64,000 bases of DNA, from contig CANGIY010000004.1 in NCBI GenBank assembly GCA_947454235.1, positions 62,001 through 126,000 on the forward strand. The letters run 5' to 3'. The notes under the pieces were generated by a model. It ran no database searches. It was not told the DNA's origin and saw nothing but the letters and a program-made list of their open reading frames with translations. Positions 39,747 through 48,249 of this stretch are shown here, piece after piece. The position numbers and the translations under genes were made by a program. Numbering within the stretch: the stretch's first letter is position 1; each line of letters starts with the position of its first letter. Origin of the DNA: Chitinophagaceae bacterium. Lineage in GTDB: Bacteria > Bacteroidota > Bacteroidia > Chitinophagales > Chitinophagaceae.

Positions 39747-42221
39747 CTAGAATTCGGCAGAAATACCGAAGGTTACACTGCTGTTTAACTTGCCATTCAT
39801 GTTTTCAGTAATTTGGGTGAAATAACCGCAATTCAAAGTAAGATACAAAACATTGAAATAGTTGAGCTTGACTAAATTATTGAGTATTATGCCGCCTTCC
39901 TGGTAGGTTTTGAATGGCGTAGAGAATACTACTCCATTTTGAGATTCAGGGTTGGTTAGTGTACCACTTAACCACCCATATTGTAAACCAATGCTTGGAG
40001 CCGAGCTGAATTTATGGCTTACCAACTCAACATTGTATAATTTCCAGTCGAATTGATGATTGAAAGTCCCACCAATAAAGGCATCGGAATAGAAATCATA
40101 AGGTCGCATGGTCATGAGTCCGCCAAAAAGGTACAAATTGGAACTTGTTTCCCCAACTGATTTTTGACTACCGTTATAACCTGTTCCGGCAAATAACTTA
40201 GACAGAGGTAATGTTTCTTTTTCACTCCAAATTTTGCCCGCTTTTATGAGTATTTTCTCTTTTCCCAATCGGTTGAAGTGCTTTTCAGCGAATATGCCCG
40301 CCAGTGCTTTAATATAATTGCTTGACCACCCCGATGAGGAAATGTTTCCATAGGTTACATCGCCGAAGATGATTGGATATTTTGAACCATTAGAGTAGTA
40401 GCGACCAAAGTATGGGTAGGTGCGTTCAGCGTAGGCATACCTAAGTTTCAGCCCGTAGGAGACATCCGTAAAGTTTGTATGAGAACCTGATCCCTGCATG
40501 AAGTTGTAAGTGTACCTTGGTTCTATTGTATTATTTTTGTAGTTGATTTCCAGCGATAAATAGCCTAGTTTCTTTTTTAATTTAACTGTGTAACCCGTTA
40601 CTTCATCGACCCTGCTTAGTAGTAAATAGTTTAGGTAGTCGGCATCAATTTCCTTGTTTATTTTTACCCTCCCCGGGTCTTCATAATCTTTTGAATATTC
40701 GAATCCCAAGGAAAATTCATGGTTTTTGTCGAAAAATAGTTCTCCAAAACCACCATATTTCATTTTGTGATCCTGAGTGCCATAACCAAACCAGCATCCT
40801 ACAGAAAGCCATTTAATTAAATTTTCGCTTGTTTGAATACCAAGACCTAAGCGGGTATTTTCAAATTTATTGAATGCTAACAGCCGCATGAGATCAAAAT
40901 CAAGGAATTTATAGTGTAGTAGTCCTTCCGGCAACCGATTCATGAACGACACGATTTGATCGAATTTGAACTTATTGCCGATACTGTCCATAAACTGGTA
41001 GGTATTTATTTCTCTATGGTCGAGAGAAATGGGGCGCATTTTTTGCCAATTGGAGTCGGTAAGAGCATCAGCTTCTACTGCAAATTTTACAGTATGCGCG
41101 CGATCAAATTTAAAATCAACCCTTTGTTTAAAGCTTACTGAGTCAATGAGCGATGACCCTTTAAGATCGTAAATGATTGTTTTTGACTTACCTGCGGGTA
41201 ATTCCCACGAAATGTAATAATTCAGGTGTAAAGGGAACCATTTTGAAATGCCGTTGTCATCAACTAAGCTGTATTCTTGTTCAATGCCAACATCACGCTT
41301 AAGTGAGGTGTCGAACACTTTAGCAATCAGGTGCGAAATAGCATATCCTTTCGAGTTAATAAAAACGACGCCATCCATTTCATCAGCTGTCTTGTTTTTC
41401 GGATGGAATTCGATTTGCCAAACTGTATCCGTGCCAATAAAAAGCTGATCGATTAGCTTGAATTTGTAATGCGTTTTGTATCCCGTTGAAACAGGGTTGT
41501 GGTAATCTTTGTTGTTGAGCGTAATATATTCGTTGTAAGAGTGGAATGGTAAAATGTCGGTAACCAGCCCCAAATACATTGCTTTTTTAAGCCCCGAAAA
41601 TCTTGTGCCTTTTACTTCTTCCTGCAAGTGTTGGGGCGATTTCCATGTGCGTTTGCTATAGGTTTCTGTCATCAAAAGGTGCTGGTTTTCATACATTTCT
41701 TGTATCTCCCGCATTTCCCTTGACGTATCGATTGCTGAAGGTTTTGCATCAATCAACATTTTATAATAGACGTTGCAACTATACCACTCATATTTGTCAG
41801 GGTTATTGATTTTTTTCTGTTCAATTGCTTTATTTAGTACATCATAAATAATCTCCCTGTCGGGCCTAACCACTACTTGTTCAAGGTTTTTGCCATCAAT
41901 TGTCAGGAAAATAGTATCGAGGTTATAGGGAAGGTTTATTTGCTCATCACGAAATCCTAAACATTTAATTTCCAATGTTTTATAAAGTCCTGTAGTAATG
42001 CTGAATTTGCCATCGAGGTTGGCAATTGTGCCGTTCTGTCCATGGTCAAAGCGGATAGTAGCAAACGGAACGGTGCTTTGAGTTGACTTAGAGAAAAGAA
42101 TAAAATTGCGAGTTTCCTGCGCCTGACTTAATACGATTGAGAAGATGAAAAAGGGAGTAAGAAAAAAGATTTTTCTTATTGCAGTATCAGCAAAATTGAA
42201 TTGAAAACAAGTGTCTACCAC
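39747..42221 (-). CDS. DUF5686 / carboxypeptidase-like regulatory domain outer-membrane protein
   Basis: The 824-aa protein has a signal peptide ending VLSQAQ, an N-terminal carboxypeptidase-regulatory-like Ig domain (about 42-118; FATIRF, DGKFSI, LGFRDEQI), and then a long beta-strand-rich region ending in an aromatic-rich terminal strand (SSVTFGISAEF), as expected of an outer-membrane barrel. This is the DUF5686 architecture common in Bacteroidota; the role is unknown. The start is GTG at 42221, overlapping the upstream stop by seven bases; no in-frame ATG lies before the signal peptide. Confidence 0.75.
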   Translation of the reverse strand: MVDTCFQFNFADTAIRKIFFLTPFFIFSIVLSQAQETRNFILFSKSTQSTVPFATIRFDHGQNGTIANLDGKFSITTGLYKTLEIKCLGFRDEQINLPYNLDTIFLTIDGKNLEQVVVRPDREIIYDVLNKAIEQKKINNPDKYEWYSCNVYYKMLIDAKPSAIDTSREMREIQEMYENQHLLMTETYSKRTWKSPQHLQEEVKGTRFSGLKKAMYLGLVTDILPFHSYNEYITLNNKDYHNPVSTGYKTHYKFKLIDQLFIGTDTVWQIEFHPKNKTADEMDGVVFINSKGYAISHLIAKVFDTSLKRDVGIEQEYSLVDDNGISKWFPLHLNYYISWELPAGKSKTIIYDLKGSSLIDSVSFKQRVDFKFDRAHTVKFAVEADALTDSNWQKMRPISLDHREINTYQFMDSIGNKFKFDQIVSFMNRLPEGLLHYKFLDFDLMRLLAFNKFENTRLGLGIQTSENLIKWLSVGCWFGYGTQDHKMKYGGFGELFFDKNHEFSLGFEYSKDYEDPGRVKINKEIDADYLNYLLLSRVDEVTGYTVKLKKKLGYLSLEINYKNNTIEPRYTYNFMQGSGSHTNFTDVSYGLKLRYAYAERTYPYFGRYYSNGSKYPIIFGDVTYGNISSSGWSSNYIKALAGIFAEKHFNRLGKEKILIKAGKIWSEKETLPLSKLFAGTGYNGSQKSVGETSSNLYLFGGLMTMRPYDFYSDAFIGGTFNHQFDWKLYNVELVSHKFSSAPSIGLQYGWLSGTLTNPESQNGVVFSTPFKTYQEGGIILNNLVKLNYFNVLYLTLNCGYFTQITENMNGKLNSSVTFGISAEF

Positions 42222-43045
42222 CTTCTACCAATACCAACTTTAAAGAATAGTGTATAGAAAATGTCTTGCGCATCCTGGTTTGCCATAAGTTTCACCTGTT
42301 GCGAATAATAGTCGATTCCTCCGCCCACTTCCAGTCCCAAAACTGATCTTTTGTCTGTGGCAAAATCAAATCGGAATGAAGTTTTCAACGAGCCGCCCGG
42401 AATAAAAACCATTTCATTAAAGCCTTTACTGAAACCTGCGCCACCTGCAATAGAGCCTGCAGTTTTAGGTAAAAACTCGTTTTGGTTGTCGTCAGAGTAT
42501 TTTATCGGGTCAGTGTAGTTTGTTAGGTATATGTAATAAGGTTTCAATAAACCCAATGAAAAATCAAGTGTATTTACCCAGTGAATTGAAACGGAACCCT
42601 GATCCGGTTTTCCGGCAATTAATTTTTGGTAGCCTGTTCCAATATTAAGTGTATAGAAATTGTTGATTTTACCATACTTGAAAGATCGGGTTCCACCGGT
42701 GGCAGATGGTACAGCACTAGTAATTTTGTGTTCCTTAGGGTGGTACTTTTCAGTGATTTCAAATTCCCAAAAAAGCTGATTATGAAACATATCAACCCGT
42801 TTCATGTCGTTTGTTTTAGCTTTCCCGTAGTTGAAATAAACGCCCCAGCCGTCAGAAATGCCCCTCATACCCATACTGAATTCAGTTACAATAGGTTTCG
42901 GAGGTTTTACTTTTTCGGGTACATTCGCAATTACAACAGGAACAACTTTTTTAGATGTATCAGATGATAATATAGTCTCATTTTGTGCCTGTAATTTGTT
43001 TACAGTACAACAAAACATAAACAGTATGCATCCTATTTTGTTCAT
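42215..43045 (-). CDS. Putative outer-membrane beta-barrel protein
   Basis: Starting at ATG 43045 gives 276 aa with a signal peptide (MNKIGCILFMFCCTVNKLQA). The mature protein has alternating strands rich in aromatic and Gly residues (for example FSMGMRGISDGWGVYFNYG) and ends in a short aromatic motif GIGRRW. I recognise no named family. It overlaps the DUF5686 gene by seven bases, so the two products are probably made together and may act together at the outer membrane. Upstream in-frame starts would bury the signal peptide. Confidence 0.55.
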   Translation of the reverse strand: MNKIGCILFMFCCTVNKLQAQNETILSSDTSKKVVPVVIANVPEKVKPPKPIVTEFSMGMRGISDGWGVYFNYGKAKTNDMKRVDMFHNQLFWEFEITEKYHPKEHKITSAVPSATGGTRSFKYGKINNFYTLNIGTGYQKLIAGKPDQGSVSIHWVNTLDFSLGLLKPYYIYLTNYTDPIKYSDDNQNEFLPKTAGSIAGGAGFSKGFNEMVFIPGGSLKTSFRFDFATDKRSVLGLEVGGGIDYYSQQVKLMANQDAQDIFYTLFFKVGIGRRW

Positions 43046-43156
43046 ATAATGCGAAGGGTTTCTGAAGCTATAACAACGCATAAAGTGAGTTATTATTGGC
43101 TTCGATGCCTTTTTATTTGTTGAAATCAATGTAAATTTAGCGAAAATTAGACAATA

Positions 43157-43570
43157 ATGACAGCAAAAGTTGAATATAATGGCGAATTGCGCACGACATG
43201 CACGCATTTGAAATCAGGAAGCACTTTTGAAACAGATGCACCTACCGATAATTTTGGTAAAGGAGAGCGTTTTTCTCCTACTGATTTGGTAGCTACTGCG
43301 CTTGCGTCATGCATACTAACCACACTCGGTTTACATAAACTCACAAAACATATAGATATTGTTGGTGCTACATGTATGGTTGAAAAAGTGATGGTTGCAC
43401 AACCACGCCGTCGTATTGGTGAAGTCAACATCACAATGAGTTTCCCGAAGGGTAGCATCTATTCGGCAGAGGACAGAGCTGCCATTATTGAAGTGGCAAA
43501 CACTTGTCCGGTAATTGAATCGTTGCACCCAGATTGTAAAAAAGGGCTGGTGATAGATTGGAATGAATAG
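43157..43570 (+). CDS. OsmC-family peroxiredoxin-like protein
   Basis: The 137-aa protein has the two redox Cys of the family: ALASCILTTLG (about C52) and ANTCPVIESLHPD (about C117), spaced as in OsmC/Ohr proteins. It should reduce organic hydroperoxides in the cytoplasm. It is a single gene; a near-match -7 box (TAAATTTA, about 43131) lies upstream. It converges on the adhesin-like gene with a gap of three bases. Confidence 0.85.
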   Translation: MTAKVEYNGELRTTCTHLKSGSTFETDAPTDNFGKGERFSPTDLVATALASCILTTLGLHKLTKHIDIVGATCMVEKVMVAQPRRRIGEVNITMSFPKGSIYSAEDRAAIIEVANTCPVIESLHPDCKKGLVIDWNE

Positions 43571-43573
43571 TTG

Positions 43574-46500
43574 TTACTCTTTCACTACACGTTCGGTTTT
43601 TATCGTGTTACCATCAGTATCGCGAATAGTTAGAATATATATTCCGCCTACAAGGTTTTCCAGATTGATAGAATCGCCTAAATGATTGGGAACAAGTATA
43701 CGACCGTCGGCGGCTCTAAGCTCAATGTATATTGTTTTTGAAACAGTTACGTTAATTATTGAATGAGTCGGATTGGGGGATATTGAAATATCTTGTGGTT
43801 GTAATGAAGATGCCTCCATTTGCGGCATGTTGCCTGTTCGAATGGTATATATCGGGCTTATCGTTTGGCAACCATTGCTATCAACCACTCTTACAGTATA
43901 GTCGGCGTTCATTGTGGTGTGATAAAACCTGTTCGTTGCTCCGGAAATCGGTGCCATGTCTCTAAACCATTGGTAAGTTAAGAATCGGGTTGAAGTACTC
44001 AGATTGGCTCCGTCATAGAGTATTACCGGGTTGGGCACTGCAAATTGCGTTACCCATTGATCGGTAGAAGGTGATGTGCATACAGAACCAATAGAAACAT
44101 TGCATGAATATCTTCCTGATGTATTTGCATTATAAGTTGCATTTGTTGCGCCTATTATGGTTGCGCCGTTTTTTAACCACTGGAAGTTTAATCCACTAGT
44201 CGATGTAATATCGAGTCCTAAAACAGCGTAGCCACCCCAACAGAATGAAGTTGCCGTTAAGGGTGTAACATGTGGCGCATTGAGTATTGAAACATTTATT
44301 GACGTTCCAGACGTTGAGCTGCATCCCAAAAACGAAGTAACCCTCAACGAATAGTTGCCTGAAATTGTTGCGGTATAGCTTAAATTGGTGGCGCCTGAAA
44401 TTGTTATTGATCCACGCAACCATTGGTATGTAGTTCCGGTACCACCTGTTATACCATTCAGGTTAACTGTTGAACCAGAACACACAGTTGTTGCGCCAAC
44501 CGCTGTGATGTTAGCATTTGGTGATGATAGTTCAGTTACTGGAATTGCTGTTGATGTAGTCGTACAGCCGTAGCCATTTGTTACTGAAACTGTGTAATAG
44601 CCTGTTGTGTCTGCGATAATGCTATTACTTGTAGCACCTGTTATTGCTGTCGATCCATAAAACCACTGGTGTCTAGCGCCTGTTGTACAAGTATCCGTTA
44701 ATGTAACACTTCTGCCGGGGCAGAAAGTAGTACTTCCACTGGTAGTGATAAAAGTGATTGGGGCAGGTAAGAAATGAGTTGAAACAGATGGGGAAGTTGC
44801 ATAACATCCTGCTCTGTTTGATACGATTACACTATAGTTTCCTGTATCTGTGACATTGAAAAACGAACTATAGGCACCGGATATTGCGATGCCATTTTTT
44901 AGCCATTGGTATCTCAAGCCTATACCTGTTGTAGCGTCAAGCTCTACGGAAGTGCCGGGGCAAATGGTAGTTGCTCCCATTGGAGTTAAAGTAGCCGATG
45001 CGGGACTAACACTTATAACCGTCGTTGCCGATGCACCTGTGCAACCGAAGGTATTGCTTATTCGTACATTGTACATACCTGAGGTGGATGCTACGTAGTA
45101 ATTGTTGGTTTCACCTGAAATAGCAGCCGCACCATTGTACCATTGATATGTATAACCGATGCCGGTTGAAGCTGTGAGTAGAGAGTAGTCGCCTGGACAA
45201 AGGTCTGTGTCTCCAAGAGCTGTTATCAGGCTAGCTGGAGTGGGGTTAATTGTAATGTTTTTAGTGGTAGGACAGCCAACAACCGCATAAGATAACGTCA
45301 CTGTTCCGGTTGTTACACCTGTCAAGATGCCTGCACTCGATACTGTTGCGATACTTGTATTACTACTTATCCAAGTTCCCCCGGTTATACTGTCGGAATA
45401 GGCTGATGTTATACCCTGGCAGATGTTAATTGCACCTACGATTGCCGGTGGGGTGGGGTTTACTGCTACATTTTCAACTGCGCTTGTTGCCATACATCCA
45501 TTAGCATCTGTTACTTTTACATTGTAGCTGCCTGTTGTGTTTGCCGTGTAAGAATTGCTTGTAGCACCTGATATTGCAGTACCTCCGTTCGACCATTGGT
45601 AGGTGTTACCTAGGAGGTAAGGTAGTGTAAAAGTGACTAACCCGCCATTACAAAATGTATCACTTCCTGATTTTGATACTAGTACGCCAGGTAAAGAGAG
45701 TATGTTAATCCTGAATGCGTTATTGGCTGTTGTATCGCTGCAACCTGCTGAATTAAAGACCACTAATCTTATGTTGTATGAGCCGCTTCCTCTTAAAATA
45801 TAGCTTGAGTTGGTTGCACCGGAAATGGCGGTTGTGCCATTGTACCATTGATAAGATAAACCAGCAGGGCCATAAAATACGCCGCTGTCACTTGCGCAGA
45901 ATGTTGTTGTGCCTGAGTATGTAATACTTGCTACTGGGCGAGGGTCAACTGTAACTGGTGCGGATGTAGATGTATCAACACAGCCGTTTCCGTTGGTAAT
46001 TACAACGAAATAGCTACCTGTAGTTGATGCACGGTAGGTTGAATTTGTAGCCGCTGAAATTACTCCCGAAGCATTGTACCATTGGTAAGTGTAGCCTGCA
46101 CCTGTTGAAGCTGATATTGTAATAGTACCCGGAGCACAAATTCTTGATGCACCGGATATTGATGCTGTTGCGGTAGGAGCTGCGAGTATATTGACTGCAA
46201 CAGATGCAGTACCAGTGCAGCCATATATATTAGTTGCTACAACTGAGTAAGTTGTTGATGATGAAGGTATTTCACTAAAAAGACTATTAGTTGCTCCGCT
46301 GATGGCTGTTGCTCCCCGATACCATTGCCAGCGTGTTCCATACCCTGAAATTTCTGATAAAGATATTGCGGTTCTTGGGCATACATTAATAGGCCCCGTC
46401 GGGCTGATTGAGGCACTGAATGGTGCCGCTATTCTAACCGAAACAGTATCGGTTGTTGCGCAAATACCGGAGTCAACTACAGAAACGGTGTATGTAGTTG

Positions 46501-47218
46501 CGCTGGTTGGGCTAGTTAATACGGTGCTCCCCGTTGTTGTCGTTAGTCCGGAACCAGGCGACCAGGTATATACTGAAGTGCTTCTTGCTCCGCTGCTAGA
46601 TAAGCGACTTGAGCCGCCCCTACATATTGTCGAGGGAGTTGCAGTAGTAGTTAAAGTGGGTGTTGTACAAGTAGCAATAAGGTAAAAATCTTGCGCTTCG
46701 CCATACCTGCCCGAACAAGGGGCTGTGTAGGAATACGCAGGTTCTGTGTGGAATACACGGAGGTGTAAACGTGTGTTTGTAACTATGCCTGAAAGTGGAA
46801 TAGTGAAAGAATAAATGGCTGAATCGCCACCCGATGTGGCTAGGGTAGTCATAGAACCCACCAACTCGCTGGAAACGTATGAGTTATCATTATTCCAGTC
46901 TACAAATATGTAGAGGTTTGAAGAATAAGAAGTTGAGCATTTGTGAATATTAAAATTCACTGTTGAACCTGTGGGTGCTGACACTCCTTGAGTGCTGAAA
47001 TAATTGAAATACGTGGAACCGCTGCCACTACAGGATGACCTACCGGTACTCACCGTAGAAGTTACACCTGAACCGTAGGCTGTAACACTTGTGAAATATG
47101 CATAGGAGCAATATGAAATCGAAGTTGCCGAAGTTGCAGAGCATTGCGCATTGGTTTTAAAATTTTGAAGAATAATCAGTATCAATGCCAGTATAATGTT
47201 GCGAATGCTTAGTTTCAT
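43574..47218 (-). CDS. Type IX secreted Ig-repeat protein (GEVED domain, sorting domain)
   Basis: Starting at ATG 47218 gives 1214 aa. Order: signal peptide (ends KTNAQ), a GEVED domain (about 70-190; LYIFVDWNNDNSY, LHLRVFHTEP, GEAQDFYLIATC), then about eleven Ig/PKD-like repeats with the pattern YQWY-NG-ISGATN-Y-TG-Y-V-V-N-GC, and a C-terminal type IX sorting domain (SPNPTHSIINVTVS ... GIYILTIRDTDGNTIKTERVVKE, in part). It should be exported by the T9SS and attached to the surface, probably as an adhesin. One repeat (about 590-660) instead has the WISSNTSIATVSSAGILTGV pattern of a Big_2 domain. Confidence 0.88.
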   Translation of the reverse strand: MKLSIRNIILALILIILQNFKTNAQCSATSATSISYCSYAYFTSVTAYGSGVTSTVSTGRSSCSGSGSTYFNYFSTQGVSAPTGSTVNFNIHKCSTSYSSNLYIFVDWNNDNSYVSSELVGSMTTLATSGGDSAIYSFTIPLSGIVTNTRLHLRVFHTEPAYSYTAPCSGRYGEAQDFYLIATCTTPTLTTTATPSTICRGGSSRLSSSGARSTSVYTWSPGSGLTTTTGSTVLTSPTSATTYTVSVVDSGICATTDTVSVRIAAPFSASISPTGPINVCPRTAISLSEISGYGTRWQWYRGATAISGATNSLFSEIPSSSTTYSVVATNIYGCTGTASVAVNILAAPTATASISGASRICAPGTITISASTGAGYTYQWYNASGVISAATNSTYRASTTGSYFVVITNGNGCVDTSTSAPVTVDPRPVASITYSGTTTFCASDSGVFYGPAGLSYQWYNGTTAISGATNSSYILRGSGSYNIRLVVFNSAGCSDTTANNAFRINILSLPGVLVSKSGSDTFCNGGLVTFTLPYLLGNTYQWSNGGTAISGATSNSYTANTTGSYNVKVTDANGCMATSAVENVAVNPTPPAIVGAINICQGITSAYSDSITGGTWISSNTSIATVSSAGILTGVTTGTVTLSYAVVGCPTTKNITINPTPASLITALGDTDLCPGDYSLLTASTGIGYTYQWYNGAAAISGETNNYYVASTSGMYNVRISNTFGCTGASATTVISVSPASATLTPMGATTICPGTSVELDATTGIGLRYQWLKNGIAISGAYSSFFNVTDTGNYSVIVSNRAGCYATSPSVSTHFLPAPITFITTSGSTTFCPGRSVTLTDTCTTGARHQWFYGSTAITGATSNSIIADTTGYYTVSVTNGYGCTTTSTAIPVTELSSPNANITAVGATTVCSGSTVNLNGITGGTGTTYQWLRGSITISGATNLSYTATISGNYSLRVTSFLGCSSTSGTSINVSILNAPHVTPLTATSFCWGGYAVLGLDITSTSGLNFQWLKNGATIIGATNATYNANTSGRYSCNVSIGSVCTSPSTDQWVTQFAVPNPVILYDGANLSTSTRFLTYQWFRDMAPISGATNRFYHTTMNADYTVRVVDSNGCQTISPIYTIRTGNMPQMEASSLQPQDISISPNPTHSIINVTVSKTIYIELRAADGRILVPNHLGDSINLENLVGGIYILTIRDTDGNTIKTERVVKE

Positions 47219-47528
47219 TGTGTGCGAGCTTGTCAAGTTTTTGGGCGCAAAATTCCAATGGATTGTTCATATAAAGGATGGTTGATAGGTGAACAAATGA
47301 TTAAGAAATTATGAAGTAAAAACTTAGGGAGGTGGAGTTTAGGTTTTTCAGTACCCCCTCCGATAACTTTTAGTTTTTGACAACATTTTTTTTAGAAATT
47401 TTTGGTTAAACGCCCCAAAAGCTGGTTTGTTTAGGTTAAAAAAAAAGTTAAAAAGGTAAAAAAAATGTTAATGAGGGAGACCTAACGCTTGTTTGGTTGA
47501 GGTATTAAAGAAAAACGGAATTTATGAT

Positions 47529-47544
47529 TGTGATGTGCATCACA
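47529..47544. promoter_or_regulatory. Crp/Fnr-like operator between the two adhesin-like genes
   Basis: TGTGA-N6-TCACA is an exact match, with GTGAT/ATCAC arms around GTGC. It lies about 310 bases upstream of the minus-strand adhesin and 705 bases upstream of the plus-strand one. The 1031-base intergenic region (47219-48249) is otherwise AT-rich with long A and T runs and no credible ORF; another -7-like box (TACTTTTG) is at 47776. Confidence 0.45.
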
Positions 47545-48082
47545 CTTTGAAGATGCTTTGAATTCCGGAGAAATAAAATTGTTTGTGTTGACAAAATATG
47601 TTTGCTAGAAAATAAAAATAATATAAAAAGAAAATGTAAAAAGAAGTTAACATGAAAATCGGTGTTTGTACATGAGACCTATCTAAAAGTTTGAAAATAA
47701 ACGTAAAACAAAGATGGAAAAAAACAAAGTAAATAGTAAACGCTTTTGAATTTAAGTTAGGAGCCTAGTTTTTTTTACTTTTGGTTGATGTGTTGTTGTT
47801 TTGTCAAACACTATTAGGTATTAGTGAAATGTAATATTTAATATAAACAAATAAGAAAAAATTATCTCTGATGGTGCGGCTTTGAGTTGATTTCTAGGGA
47901 TATGAAGTATAATTATGTTTAAAATTAAGGATATAATAAAATCAACGAGAGTAAAGCTTAGTAAAACATATAGTTAAAATTGCAGAAAAAAGTAAATGCG
48001 TAAATCTTGCGTTGACATTTTAATAACAATCAATTCACAATGATAGTTTGCATTGTTGGAATGAGTAAAAATTGTTCGTAAA

Positions 48083-48111
48083 TTTGGAAGTTGAACTAAA
48101 ACTTAACTTTG
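48083..48111 (+). promoter_or_regulatory. Bacteroidota promoter for the giant adhesin gene
   Basis: The -33 TTTG (48083-48086) and the -7 TAACTTTG (48104-48111) are separated by 17 bases, an ideal match. The predicted leader is about 130 bases. An overlapping second -7 match (TAAATTTG, 48079-48086) has a TTG 23 bases upstream, so two nested promoters are possible. Confidence 0.55.
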
Positions 48112-48249
48112 AAGTAATACTGCGTTGTTGAAAAATTAACGTGATGGAAGGGTAGGGCGGTTCAACAAAACTTGTCACCAAAAGAGATAAAACTTAACTA
48201 AACAATGATAAGAGAGGGAAAACAATCAATCACAATTAAATTAAACATT

